A program made the translations under genes and the position numbers. The notes under the pieces were generated by a model that worked only from the letters and a program-made list of their open reading frames with translations, was not told where the DNA came from and did not search any database. Shown here in pieces: positions 8,524 to 20,237 of a DNA stretch of 64,000 nucleotides. The DNA lies in NCBI GenBank assembly GCA_900315165.1, contig OMXZ01000002.1, forward strand, positions 47,856 to 111,855, read 5' to 3'. Source of the stretch: an uncultured Actinomycetes bacterium (lineage in GTDB: Bacteria; Actinomycetota; Coriobacteriia; Coriobacteriales; Atopobiaceae). The first letter of the stretch is position 1; each line of letters opens with the position of its first letter.

Positions 8524-8965
8524 ACAACCGGAAGGCACACCCTGATTCTCCAACGCAACCGGAAAGGGCATCATCGGGGTGGGTAAACACAACCGGAACG
8601 GCCTATTTGGACCGGTTTCCTGCGTCTTTACCCTGAAATGGTCACTCCTGTTGCGTTCGTTTTCGTGCGGATAAGCCCTTCCGGTTGTGTTGACGCGGAA
8701 AATACCTTCTCAGGTTGTGTTCGAAGTTCGAGATGCCCTTTCCGGTTGTGCTCGCCGAGGCAATGACTTGTCTCGGTGACAATCCACAGACGGAAGACCA
8801 GCAATTTCGCAAGCCATATGTCAACTCACAGACGGAAAGCGCGCGTTTCGGGAAAGCTGCAGGTCGTAAAATTTCCGAGGGCTTCTGTCTGTGGCTCGTT
8901 GGACGGAATGCGGCAATTGGGCGGCTTCCGTCTGTGGATTTAAAGTCCAAAGCCTTCCGTCTGTG
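8524..8965. repeat. Array of inverted decamers of two families
   Basis: The 529-base space between recN and the convergent tatD-like gene contains no credible gene. It holds two families of short repeats. Family 1 is ACAACCGGAA, forward at 8524, 8555 and 8589, and inverted at 8679, 8710 (degenerate) and 8740. Family 2 is CACAGACGGAA, forward at 8785 and 8827, and inverted at 8883, 8926 and 8955. Copies are mostly 30-43 bases apart. The forward then inverted order would allow large nested hairpins. The best pair is CGCAACCGGAAAGGGCATC at 8554 with an inverted copy ending near 8750 (one mismatch). Confidence 0.8.
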
Positions 8966-8987
8966 TACCGGCAGGCTGGCATGACGG

Positions 8988-9833
8988 TCAGGCGTCTTCC
9001 ATCTTGGAATGGCAGCCGGATCTACCGCTCGAAGCGAGGAGACGCTCGCTGGTCGCGGAGGTTTGGACCGCGAGTGCTATGGGATTGACGCCACGTAGGT
9101 CGGCGATGCGATAAAGGCCGTCGCGCAGGGCGGATGCCATCGTATCCGCGGTCGCTGCGGGGTCGGCGGCGCCATCCTCGGCGGGGTAATCTGTCTCGAG
9201 CAGGAGGCGGTCCGCCGGCTGTTGACGCGCATACTCGCGCCCGCGGCGTGATCGCAACATGAGCGGGCCGACCGAGAAGTAACAGCCGGCGGCCAGCGCA
9301 CGGGAAAGTGCCTCGTTGCTGTCGGAATACCAATGGAAAATACATGTGCACCTTCGGAGCGCCCCCGCATCCTCCAGCAGGTCAAGCACCGTATCGGCGG
9401 ACCGCACCGCATGGATTGAGAGAAGCGCACCGGCCGGAGCCGCCGCGGCGATGTGCGAGAAATTCTCCACCTGCCGGTCTCGAGTCGCGGCGTGGGCTTT
9501 GCCGAAATCCAGGCCAACCTCGCCAATATAGGGCGCTTGTGCCGCAATGCGGGCGGCTTCATCGCCATCGACGTCCGTCGCCCACCAGGGATGTGCACCA
9601 ACGCCGATGCGCCAGCGGGGCCTTGTATCGGGATGGGGGTCTTGGTCGGATGGCAAGTCGTTACTGTGGCCTGGGTCAAGGTCGGGAGAGGAGATGTGCT
9701 GATATTCCTCCGGCGTGACAGTACAGCAGAAGCCGCCGACGCCGCGGGCGGAGAGCTCATGGGCAAGTCCTGCGGCATCGCGGCAGAAGCCCAGATGGCA
9801 ATGCATGTCGTAAAGGAAGGGCAAGCCGTCCAT
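8988..9833 (-). CDS. TatD family metal-dependent hydrolase
   Basis: TatD proteins are amidohydrolase-fold nucleases or deoxyribonucleases. The 281-residue protein has the HxH metal motif (YDMHCHLGF) near its start, GAHPWW, the metal-binding Glu in IGEVGLDFG, LSIHAV, CIFHWYS and the final Asp in LLLETDYPAEDG, so the metal site looks complete. It directly follows the tcdA-like gene on the minus strand with no gap, which implies co-transcription. The short length and divergent sequence mean the exact substrate cannot be told. Confidence 0.88.
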   Translation of the reverse strand: MDGLPFLYDMHCHLGFCRDAAGLAHELSARGVGGFCCTVTPEEYQHISSPDLDPGHSNDLPSDQDPHPDTRPRWRIGVGAHPWWATDVDGDEAARIAAQAPYIGEVGLDFGKAHAATRDRQVENFSHIAAAAPAGALLSIHAVRSADTVLDLLEDAGALRRCTCIFHWYSDSNEALSRALAAGCYFSVGPLMLRSRRGREYARQQPADRLLLETDYPAEDGAADPAATADTMASALRDGLYRIADLRGVNPIALAVQTSATSERLLASSGRSGCHSKMEDA

Positions 9834-10604
9834 CTAGCGTCTCTTCGCGCGCGGGGCGCCGTCGCGGCCACCCTCGACCCCGGCGATGCGGCAGATCACG
9901 TGACCGGCGATCATCTGGCCCATGATAGGCGGCATGAAGGATGCGGTGCCGAGCGGGCTCCGGGCGCCCGAGGCATCGCCCGCCACGCGCCGCACGGGCA
10001 CCTCGGTCGAGAAGAGCACCTCCAGGTGGCGCACCCCGCGCTTGCGGCAGAGCTTGCGCATGTCTTTGCAGAGGGGGCAGGTGTGGGTCTCGGTGATGTC
10101 CGCGAAGCGAAGGAGCTCGGGCCGGAGTTTGTTGCCGCCGCCCATAGCCGAGACCAGGGGAAAGCCGAGGCCGTCTTCACCCAGGTCCTGGGCGAGACGG
10201 GCGAGGGCGACCTTCTGGTTCATCGTGTCGATGGCGTCGACGGCGTAGTCGAGGTGTCCGATATAGGGGGCGAGCAGCTCAGGCAGGTTGTCGCGGGTGA
10301 CGAAGGAACGGACGGTGTCGACGCGGCAGACGGGGTTGATGTCGCGGACGATGCACTTCATCACCTCCGTCTTGTCCTGGCCGAGCGTCGAGGTGTAGGC
10401 AACGGCCTGCCGGTTGATGTTGGAGGGTTCCACGACGTCGCGGTCGACCAGCACGAGGCGGCCGATGCCGCCGCGAGCAAGAGCCTCAACGCAGTTGGAC
10501 CCGACGCCGCCGAGGCCAATCACCAGCACCGTCGCCCGCTCGAGGGCCGAGACGCCCTCTTCGCCGAACAGGGCCACGAGCCTCTGTGCCGAATCCCGGT
10601 CCAT
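9834..10604 (-). CDS. tcdA: tRNA threonylcarbamoyladenosine dehydratase (ThiF/E1-like)
   Basis: TcdA cyclises t6A37 of tRNA in an ATP-dependent step. The protein has the E1-like nucleotide-binding motif VIGLGGVGSNCVEALARGGIG, LVDRDVVEPSNINRQ and the late EVLFSTEVPVRR block. CPLCKDMRKLC resembles a zinc-knuckle, which is unusual for TcdA. The ATG at 10604 (MDRDSAQRL) follows GAAGGG; an in-frame GTG at 10637 would add 11 residues. Another small E1-like activity is possible, but length and motif order fit TcdA best. Confidence 0.85.
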   Translation of the reverse strand: MDRDSAQRLVALFGEEGVSALERATVLVIGLGGVGSNCVEALARGGIGRLVLVDRDVVEPSNINRQAVAYTSTLGQDKTEVMKCIVRDINPVCRVDTVRSFVTRDNLPELLAPYIGHLDYAVDAIDTMNQKVALARLAQDLGEDGLGFPLVSAMGGGNKLRPELLRFADITETHTCPLCKDMRKLCRKRGVRHLEVLFSTEVPVRRVAGDASGARSPLGTASFMPPIMGQMIAGHVICRIAGVEGGRDGAPRAKRR

Positions 10605-10654
10605 CACAGTCCCTTCACGACCGTCGTAAATTTTCACCTCATTGTATTTCTTGA

Positions 10655-13371
<2,717 letters not shown>

Positions 13372-13595
13372 AGGGCCGCCGGACGGCTTTCGGAAATCGT
13401 CGGGAGACCTGTTTCTCCGGCGCGGAAATCTGCACACAAAAACTTCATAACGTGTTCTAAAGGCCTGTTCGTGGCTGGCGTCCTATGCGCTTGTGTGCGT
13501 ACATCCTTGCGGTCACAAGATGTTGGGGTGCCCCGTGCCTCCCTCTCGGCGAAAAACCCATCCGCCCGAAAAAATGTCGTTTTCAAACGGCAAAA

Positions 13596-13637
13596 TGTCA
13601 ATTTGTGTCAATTGGTGTCAACTTTTCCCGCTATAGT
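13596..13637 (+). promoter_or_regulatory. mraZ promoter with three 10-base-spaced TGTCA boxes
   Basis: Three TGTCA boxes start at 13596, 13606 and 13616, exactly one helical turn apart (a fourth, TGTCG, is at 13575). They are followed by TATAGT at 13632-13637, a good -10 box. MraZ is known in other bacteria to bind three regularly spaced short direct repeats before its own gene, so these are good candidates for MraZ boxes. The sequence differs from the described TGGGN repeats. The rest of the 335-base gap after xerD shows nothing else clear. Confidence 0.6.
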
Positions 13638-13706
13638 AAGGGCTGTACCCAAACCCAGGGGACAGGTGTCACCAGACCCCGCGAGTTCGACGAGAGGAGG
13701 ATCGAG

Positions 13707-14147
13707 ATGGCCGAAATGACACTAACGAACTTCAAACGCACCACACTGGACTCCAAAGGCCGTCTCGTCCTCCAGTCGGACATCCGCAAGGAGTGGGATG
13801 GCAAGACGGTGAAGCTTGTGCCCGTGCTGGGTGCGCTCTTTGGGTTCACCCCCGATGGCTATGTCGCCTGGCTGGAGCAGAACTGCCCCAACCGCGACGA
13901 CATCACCAGCAAGGACTTCAAGAAGGCCCGCTTCTTCAATGCCCATACGGTCGAGGTCGAGATCGACTCCGCCGGCCGCATCGGTGTCAAGCGCGCCCAT
14001 GAAGAGGACCTCAAAAAGCTCGGCATCGACAAGGACGTCACCGTCGTCGGCAACGGGTCCCACTTCGAGATCTGGGACGCGGCCAAGTGGGATGCCGAGC
14101 AGGAGGCCGAGGAGTCCCAGGAGTTCGAGGCCTACCTCTTCGGGTAG
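13707..14147 (+). CDS. mraZ: Transcriptional regulator MraZ
   Basis: MraZ is a DNA-binding protein that controls the division/cell-wall cluster. The 146-residue protein has two AbrB-like half domains, each with the DxxGR signature: LDSKGRLVLQSDIR near the start and IDSAGRIGVKRAHEE near residue 90. It ends with the family's FEIWDAAKW block and a short acidic tail. The ATG at 13707 follows GAGAGGAGGA. It is the first gene of the cluster. Confidence 0.93.
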   Translation: MAEMTLTNFKRTTLDSKGRLVLQSDIRKEWDGKTVKLVPVLGALFGFTPDGYVAWLEQNCPNRDDITSKDFKKARFFNAHTVEVEIDSAGRIGVKRAHEEDLKKLGIDKDVTVVGNGSHFEIWDAAKWDAEQEAEESQEFEAYLFG

Positions 14148-14176
14148 GGCGAAGGCTCCGCACGGGGGTGAGTAGA

Positions 14177-15118
14177 TTGACAGACGAATATCGGCATGTA
14201 CCCGTGATGTTGGAAGAGGTGCTGGCCACGCTCGACCCCCGGGAGGGGGAGGTGGTCTGCGACTGCACCCTCGGCGGGGCGGGGCACACCGTCCGCATGG
14301 CTGAACGCATAGCCCCCGGAGGGCTCTCGATCGGCATCGACCAGGACGACGCGGCCCTCGCCGCGGCAACCGAACGCTTCGAGCGCGAGGTGCCGGGCGT
14401 CGAGCATATCTTCCTCAAAGGCAATTTCGACGAGATGGACGACCTGCTCGTCCAGGCCGAGGTCCCCGGGGTCGACTGCTTCCTCTTCGACCTGGGAGTC
14501 TCCTCGCCGCAGCTCGATGTCCCCGAACGCGGCTTCAGTTACAACGAAGACGCACCGCTCGACATGCGCATGGATCCGGGCAAAGACACCCCAACCGCAG
14601 CAGAGGTCATCAATACCGCAACCGTAGCCGACCTCACCCGGATCCTCCGTGTGTACGGGGACGAGAAGTTCGCGCCCCGCATCGCCGCCGAGATCGTGCG
14701 CCGTCGTGCGGAAAAGCCGATCGAGACGACATTCGAGCTCGTCGACGTCGTCAAGGCGGCGATACCCGCGGCAAGGCGGCGCCACGGCGGCCACCCCGCG
14801 CGCAAGACCTTCCAAGCCCTGCGCATCGAGGTCAACCACGAGCTCGACGCCCTGGAGACGGGGCTGCGCGCAGCCGTCCGCTGGACCAACCCCGGCGGCC
14901 GCATCTGCGTGATCTCGTACCACTCGCTGGAGGACCGCATCGCGAAGCACGTCTTCGCGGAGTATTCGCGGGACGACACACCGCCGGATATCCCGGTCTC
15001 AACGTATGTGCCGATACTCGAGCTGATCAATCGCAAGCCCCTCGTCGCGGACGAGGGGGAGGTCGCCCGGAACCCCCGGGCACGTAGCGCCCTTCTGCGT
15101 GCGGCGCGCAAGCTCTAG
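14177..15118 (+). CDS. rsmH: 16S rRNA (cytosine-1402-N4)-methyltransferase RsmH
   Basis: RsmH (MraW) methylates C1402 of 16S rRNA. The protein begins YRHVPVMLEEVL, the hallmark of the family, then DCTLGGAGHT (SAM site), FDLGVSSPQLD, RGFSY and VISYHSLEDRI. A TTG at 14177 is chosen because GGGGGTGA, a near-perfect ribosome-binding sequence, sits at proper distance; an in-frame GTG at 14168 is the alternative. The 313-residue length is normal. Confidence 0.94.
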   Translation: MTDEYRHVPVMLEEVLATLDPREGEVVCDCTLGGAGHTVRMAERIAPGGLSIGIDQDDAALAAATERFEREVPGVEHIFLKGNFDEMDDLLVQAEVPGVDCFLFDLGVSSPQLDVPERGFSYNEDAPLDMRMDPGKDTPTAAEVINTATVADLTRILRVYGDEKFAPRIAAEIVRRRAEKPIETTFELVDVVKAAIPAARRRHGGHPARKTFQALRIEVNHELDALETGLRAAVRWTNPGGRICVISYHSLEDRIAKHVFAEYSRDDTPPDIPVSTYVPILELINRKPLVADEGEVARNPRARSALLRAARKL

Positions 15119-15273
15119 CACGCGTAGGGCAGACGATAGGCTTTCCCGGCCGCACGGCCGTGATTGCAGACACAAACGAAGCAGAACGTAGCAAAACGCA
15201 GCTTAAACGCACTACCAATGCACCACCACCGCACCGTCGCCTTTGAGGCGCGATGCCCGAAGGAAGACGGGTC

Positions 15274-15876
15274 ATGAGCAACGAGGGATCCGAGGCAGTC
15301 CGCCTCGACTACATGCAGACGGCGCAAACGCGCGAGCAGCGCGTCGCGGCCCCCTCGTGGGAGGTCATCACGGGCGGCGGCCTCGATGCCCGGGCTCGTC
15401 GCGGCGTGAGCCCGGAGTTCGTCCGCGCGCTCCGCACGGTGATCGCCCTCGTGGTAGCCCTCGTCCTGGTCGGCGGTGCCCGTGTGGCGCTGAGCGCGGC
15501 CACGGTCTCGGCGCTCGAGACGACCCAAACGCTCCAATCCAAGGTCAGCGAGGCTCAGGACACAAATGACGCGCTCCAGATCGAGCGCTCGGTCGACGCC
15601 TCCTCGCAGCGCATCGTGCGCATCGCGACCGAGAACTACGGCATGGTCCGGGCTTCCAGCGTCGACGACATCGCGCTCGTCCCGATGCCGACCGCCGCCG
15701 AAGCGGCCGAAAACGAGCTCAAGGTGAGCGACACCGACCGCGTGGCCGGCGTGAGCGCGAGCGGTGTTGCGGCCGTCGACAAGTTCGTGTCGCGCGAGCA
15801 GGTCGCCGACGCCGAATCCGACGCCCTCGAGCCGGACAACGCCGGCGCCAACGCGGTCACGGCCGAATCCCTCTGA
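15274..15876 (+). CDS. FtsL-like septum protein
   Basis: This is a 200-residue single-pass protein between rsmH and the penicillin-binding protein, the place of ftsL. It has a cytoplasmic N-terminus, a membrane segment at about residues 55-76 (VIALVVALVLVGGARVALSA), then a heptad-like region and the pattern ERSVDASSQRIVRIATENYGMV, which matches the R-x-x-x-A-x-x-x-G-M ending typical of FtsL/DivIC. The long Ala/Asp/Glu-rich C-terminal tail (about 70 residues) is extra. The ATG at 15274 follows AGGAAG; an ATG at 15253 is an alternative. Confidence 0.75.
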   Translation: MSNEGSEAVRLDYMQTAQTREQRVAAPSWEVITGGGLDARARRGVSPEFVRALRTVIALVVALVLVGGARVALSAATVSALETTQTLQSKVSEAQDTNDALQIERSVDASSQRIVRIATENYGMVRASSVDDIALVPMPTAAEAAENELKVSDTDRVAGVSASGVAAVDKFVSREQVADAESDALEPDNAGANAVTAESL

Positions 15877-15878
15877 TC

Positions 15879-17666
15879 ATGGGCCGCCAGAACGGGTTCC
15901 GCAGAGGGGATGTGCCCGGCGCATCCTATGACGAGGCGCGGCGCGAGCGCGAGCGCGGCCGTAGCCGCGGCGGCGAAGACCTCGGCGGCGGCCCTGGGCG
16001 CACGGACGCCGGCCTCATGCGGCTTACCGTCTTCGTCGTCGTCATCGTGGCTGTCGTCGTCGCGCGCCTCCTGTGGCTTCAGGTCTTCACGGCGGGGTCG
16101 CTCGCCCGGGAAGCGGAAGCCCAGCGCACCAACGCCGTCACCCTCCACGCCAAGCGCGGCACGATCTATGACCGCAACGGCAACGTCCTGGCCGTGAGCG
16201 AGGAGTGCCAGACCGTCTACGCCAACCCGGAGGAGATCAACGACCCAAACGGCGCGGCCAAGCTCCTGGCGGACGAGCTCGGTGGGGACAAGGACGACTA
16301 TTACAAGCTCCTGCGCGCTGACGGCACCTTCGTCTACCTTAGGCGCCAGGCCGACAGCGACGCCTGCGAGAAGCTGCGGGAGGAGTTCAACGAGCAGGGC
16401 ATCCGCGGCATCTACTTCCTCACGGACACGCGGCGCGTCTATCCCTACGGCGCCCTCGCCGGCCAGGTCCTGGGGCTTGTCGGCGTCGACGGCGACGGTC
16501 TCTCCGGTCTTGAGCTCTACTACGACGACATCCTCAAGGGCACCGACGGCCAGATGATTATGGAGGTCGGACAGGGCGGCACACCGATTGCGGGCGCTGC
16601 CTCGGAGGTCACGCCGGCCAAGGACGGCACCGACATCATCATCTCCCTCGACATCGACATCCAGGGCACGGCCGAGGAGCAGATCGCCGCAGGCGTGGAG
16701 CAATACGGTGCCGACTCGGGGTCGGTCGTCGTCACCAACCCGCAGAACGGCGAGATTCTCGCCATCTGTTCCACACCGCTGCTCGACCCGACCGATACGG
16801 GCTCGGCAGAGGAGGCCGCCCTCACGCTCAAGCCGGTCACGAGCAGCTACGAGCCGGGCTCGATCTTCAAGGTGCTTACGGCCTCCATCGGTATCGAAAA
16901 CGGACTCATGACCCCCGACACCACCTGGGTCGTGCCCGGCAAGGTCAAGGTCGGTGACAGCTACGTGGGCGACTCCGACGGGCGTGAGGCGACCGTTGTC
17001 TACTCGCTGCGCGACATCATCGCGTACTCCTCCAACGCCGGTATCGCCATGGCGGCGCAGGACAACATCGGGGCGAAGAGATTCGCGGAGGGGGTCGCCG
17101 CCTACCAGATCGGCCAGGCGACCGGCATCGACTACCCGGGCGAGGGCGACGGCATCGTCAAGACCCTCGACGAATATGACGGGTCCACCCTCGGCAACAT
17201 GGCTTTCGGCCAGGGTGTGGCGGTGCCCATGATCCAGATGGTCAAGGCCATCGGGTCCATCGCCAACGGCGGGACCCTCTACACGCCGCACTTCCTCATG
17301 GTCAAGGGCGGCAAGGAGGTCTCCTGGGAGGCGACCGGCACCACGGTGTCGGCCGACACCTGCTCCGCCGTCGCCGACATGATGCACTCGGTCGCCGAAT
17401 ACGGCACAGGCACCGACGTCGAGGTCGACGGCTATAAAGTGGCGGTCAAGACAGGCACGGGCGAGCAAGTCAACGAGGACGGCAGCGGCTACTTGCAGGG
17501 TAAGTTCGTGAGTTCCATGATCGGTTTCGCGAACGTGGAAGACCCCGAGGTCCTGGTGTATGTGGGCCTGAACGGGACGGGCTACCACGGTTCGGCTGCC
17601 GGGGGTATGTTCTCCGCTATCATGAGTGAGGCCCTTTCCGATACGGGCGTGGCCCCTGTCGGTTAG
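15879..17666 (+). CDS. Septal peptidoglycan transpeptidase (class B PBP, FtsI/PBP2-like)
   Basis: This class B penicillin-binding protein cross-links septal peptidoglycan. The 595-residue protein has a short, very charged cytoplasmic start, a membrane segment at about residues 48-67, a PBP dimerisation domain beginning KRGTIYDRNGNVLA, and the transpeptidase domain with SxxK in PGSIFKV, SxN in YSSNAG and KTG in AVKTGTG. It starts two bases after the ftsL-like stop. murF follows directly, where many genomes have murE. Confidence 0.92.
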   Translation: MGRQNGFRRGDVPGASYDEARRERERGRSRGGEDLGGGPGRTDAGLMRLTVFVVVIVAVVVARLLWLQVFTAGSLAREAEAQRTNAVTLHAKRGTIYDRNGNVLAVSEECQTVYANPEEINDPNGAAKLLADELGGDKDDYYKLLRADGTFVYLRRQADSDACEKLREEFNEQGIRGIYFLTDTRRVYPYGALAGQVLGLVGVDGDGLSGLELYYDDILKGTDGQMIMEVGQGGTPIAGAASEVTPAKDGTDIIISLDIDIQGTAEEQIAAGVEQYGADSGSVVVTNPQNGEILAICSTPLLDPTDTGSAEEAALTLKPVTSSYEPGSIFKVLTASIGIENGLMTPDTTWVVPGKVKVGDSYVGDSDGREATVVYSLRDIIAYSSNAGIAMAAQDNIGAKRFAEGVAAYQIGQATGIDYPGEGDGIVKTLDEYDGSTLGNMAFGQGVAVPMIQMVKAIGSIANGGTLYTPHFLMVKGGKEVSWEATGTTVSADTCSAVADMMHSVAEYGTGTDVEVDGYKVAVKTGTGEQVNEDGSGYLQGKFVSSMIGFANVEDPEVLVYVGLNGTGYHGSAAGGMFSAIMSEALSDTGVAPVG

Positions 17667-17686
17667 GCGCATGCGAAGGGGGACCT

Positions 17687-19147
17687 ATGCTGAACTTCTC
17701 TGTGAACGATATCTGCGATGCCACGGGGGCGACGCTGGTCGCCGGTGCGGGAGACGTGCCCGTGACCTCGGTCGCGACGGATTCCCGCAATGCGGGGCAG
17801 GGCGCGCTTTTCGTCTGCTTCCCCGGCGAGCGCGCCGACGGCAACGACTTCGCGCCCGCTGTGGCGCGCGACGGTGCCGCCGCGGTGGCGGCGACGCGTG
17901 AGCCCTCGGCCGAGTTGCTCGCGGCGGCGGCCGATACGGGGTGTGCGGTACTGCGCGTCGAGAACGACGATCCCACCGAGTTCATGCTGCGCCTGGCGGG
18001 CGCCTGGCGCCGCCGCAACCCCCAGTGGGCCGTGGTGGGTGTGACGGGCTCGGTCGGCAAGACGACCACCAAGGAGATGCTGGCGGCGGGGCTCGCGAGC
18101 GCCTACCGTGTGCACAAGACCTCGGGCAATTTCAACAACCTGATCGGCGTCCCCCTCACGCTGCTCTCGGCGGACCCGCAAGACCAGGTCGTCGTCGTCG
18201 AGATGGGTATGAACCACGAGGGAGAGCTGACCCGCTTGACCCATGCGGCGAGGCCCGATGTGGCTGCGATCACCAACGTTGGGACCTCCCACATCGGCCT
18301 GCTCGGCAGTCGCGAGGGCATAGCCCGCGCCAAGGCCGAGATCGTCTCGGGCATGGGCAGGACGGGCGAGCCACGGCGGACCTGTATCGGCGAGGTCGAC
18401 CCCCGCCTCTTCCTCACGGGCGACAACGACTTCGCGGGCTTTATCGAGAGCGAGTACTGCAAACCTGCCGGGCTCGCCTGCTCCTATGTCGGCGCATCCG
18501 AGGACGACGCCGTGAGGCGCGGGCCTGTCTCGGTGGACGGGCAGGGTCGGCCCGATTTCGACGTCACCTTCGCCGACGGCTGGTCGCGCCATGTGACGCT
18601 CGACGTCCCGGGCACGGCTGTCGCCGCCGACTTCCTGCTGGCCATGGCGGTCTGCGACCGTCTGGGGGCCGACCGCGCGGCCGCTGCGGAGGCCATCGAG
18701 CACATGCCCGCCGCGCACATGCGTCTCGAGGTCGTGAGCGCCCTGGGCCGCCCGCGCGTGATCGATGACTCCTACAATGCGAGCCCGTCCTCCATGGCCG
18801 CCGCCCTCGACGTGCTCATGTCCATGCCCTGCGGCGGCCGTCGCGTCGCCGTGCTCGGCGAGGTCGGCGAGCTCGGGGACGAGGCCCGCCGCCTGCATGG
18901 CTATATTGGGGCCTATGTGGCGGCGAAGTCGCCCGACCTCGTCGTGTGGGTGGGTGGCGGAGACGCTGCGGAGATGCGTGAGGCTGCCCTTGTGATGGGC
19001 TACTCAGAGGATAAGATGGAGTCGTTTGCCGACGCCGCCTCCGCACTCGCGACCATGACGCCGGTGTTCACTCAGGACGATCTTGTATTGGTCAAGGCAT
19101 CGCGCGCGGCCGGGCTCGATGCCTTTGTGAAGGGGGTTTTGGGCTAG
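17687..19147 (+). CDS. murF: UDP-N-acetylmuramoyl-tripeptide--D-alanyl-D-alanine ligase
   Basis: MurF adds D-Ala-D-Ala to the UDP-MurNAc-tripeptide. The 486-residue protein has an N-terminal substrate domain, the ATP-binding VTGSVGKTTTKEML motif, KTSGNFNNLIGVPLTLL (specific to MurF), EMGMNHEGE and the C-terminal ligase domain with DDSYNASPSSM. It starts 20 bases after the PBP gene. The last base of its stop is the first base of the mraY GTG. Confidence 0.95.
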   Translation: MLNFSVNDICDATGATLVAGAGDVPVTSVATDSRNAGQGALFVCFPGERADGNDFAPAVARDGAAAVAATREPSAELLAAAADTGCAVLRVENDDPTEFMLRLAGAWRRRNPQWAVVGVTGSVGKTTTKEMLAAGLASAYRVHKTSGNFNNLIGVPLTLLSADPQDQVVVVEMGMNHEGELTRLTHAARPDVAAITNVGTSHIGLLGSREGIARAKAEIVSGMGRTGEPRRTCIGEVDPRLFLTGDNDFAGFIESEYCKPAGLACSYVGASEDDAVRRGPVSVDGQGRPDFDVTFADGWSRHVTLDVPGTAVAADFLLAMAVCDRLGADRAAAAEAIEHMPAAHMRLEVVSALGRPRVIDDSYNASPSSMAAALDVLMSMPCGGRRVAVLGEVGELGDEARRLHGYIGAYVAAKSPDLVVWVGGGDAAEMREAALVMGYSEDKMESFADAASALATMTPVFTQDDLVLVKASRAAGLDAFVKGVLG

Positions 19148-20178
19148 TGTTTGCCAATCCCAGCTATCCGAGTTACCGCATCTTTTTGGCGGCGTTCATC
19201 GCCGCTGTGGTGACGATGGTCCTCATGCCCTTCTTCATCAGGCTGATGCGCCGCGAGCATGTGGGCCAGCAGGTGCGCGCAGATGGCCCCGGCACCCATC
19301 TCGTCAAGCAGGGCACGCCCACAATGGGCGGCATCGTCATCCTCGTGGGCGCTATGGTCGCCACGGCGCTCCAGGCAAAATGGACGCCCGACCTCGTTAT
19401 CGCGGTCGCGGCCACGCTGCTCACCGGCTCGCTCGGCCTGCTCGATGATATCGAGTCGGTCGCCCATGCCCGTTCGCTCGGCCTCACCCCCTCGCAGAAG
19501 ATGGCCGGTCTCATCCTCATCTCAGTCGTCTTCTGCCTGTGCGCCGTCAACATCTGCGCGATTCCGCCCTTCGTCGAGTTCCCTGGGGGCTTTTCCGTCA
19601 ACCTCGGTGTGCTCACCTCGGTCTTTACCATCGGCGGACACACGATCATGGTGCCCTGGCTCTACATGCTCTTTGTCTTCCTCCTGATGGCGGGCCTGTC
19701 CAACGCGGTCAACCTGACGGACGGCCTCGACGGGCTTGCGGGCGGCTGCTGCCTGGTGGTGCTGCTGATCATGTCCATGGTCGCCTTCTCGTATGACGAG
19801 GCAAACCTGGCCGTCTACGCTGGCGCGCTGGCGGGCGCCCTGGTCGGTTTTTTGTGGTTCAACTGCTACCCGGCCTCGATCTTTATGGGCGATACCGGGT
19901 CGCTCGCACTCGGCGCCGCCTTCGCGGCCCTTGCCGTGCTCACCAAGACCGAGATCACCTCGCTCATCATGGGCGGCCTTTTCGTGGTCGAGGCCCTCTC
20001 GGTGATTATCCAGGTCGTCTCCTTCAAGCTGACGGGCAAGCGCGTCTTCCTCATGGCGCCGCTGCACCACCACTTCGAGAAGAAGGGCTGGTCCGAGACC
20101 AAGGTCGTAATCAGGTTCTGGATCATATCGGCGGCCTTCGCGGCGCTCGGGTTTGCTTTGTATTTTCAGCTGAGGTAA
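19147..20178 (+). CDS. mraY: Phospho-N-acetylmuramoyl-pentapeptide transferase
   Basis: MraY transfers phospho-MurNAc-pentapeptide to undecaprenyl phosphate, making lipid I in the membrane. The 343-residue protein has about ten hydrophobic segments and the family motifs GTPTMGGI, NLTDGLDGLA (catalytic Asp residues), FMGDTGSLALG and HHHFEKKGW. The start is a GTG sharing one base with the murF stop. Confidence 0.96.
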   Translation: MFANPSYPSYRIFLAAFIAAVVTMVLMPFFIRLMRREHVGQQVRADGPGTHLVKQGTPTMGGIVILVGAMVATALQAKWTPDLVIAVAATLLTGSLGLLDDIESVAHARSLGLTPSQKMAGLILISVVFCLCAVNICAIPPFVEFPGGFSVNLGVLTSVFTIGGHTIMVPWLYMLFVFLLMAGLSNAVNLTDGLDGLAGGCCLVVLLIMSMVAFSYDEANLAVYAGALAGALVGFLWFNCYPASIFMGDTGSLALGAAFAALAVLTKTEITSLIMGGLFVVEALSVIIQVVSFKLTGKRVFLMAPLHHHFEKKGWSETKVVIRFWIISAAFAALGFALYFQLR

Positions 20179-20237
20179 GCGACCGGGCGGCGGGCATCAT
20201 CCCCGCGTCTGAGCCTTGAACGTAGGAGAGACACACT

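Noticed and set aside
8524..8965. CRISPR array
   Set aside because: The repeats are only about ten bases, occur in both orientations, and come in two types with uneven spacing; no cas genes are present.
8715..8984. Plus-strand frame of 89 codons in the repeat array
   Set aside because: It runs through the inverted decamers, lacks a ribosome-binding site and has no recognisable features.
15636..17672. Minus-strand reading frame of 678 codons opposite the PBP gene
   Set aside because: It mirrors a well-supported PBP gene, has a composition rich in Asp/Val/His/Gly typical of antisense GC-rich frames, and shows no motif.
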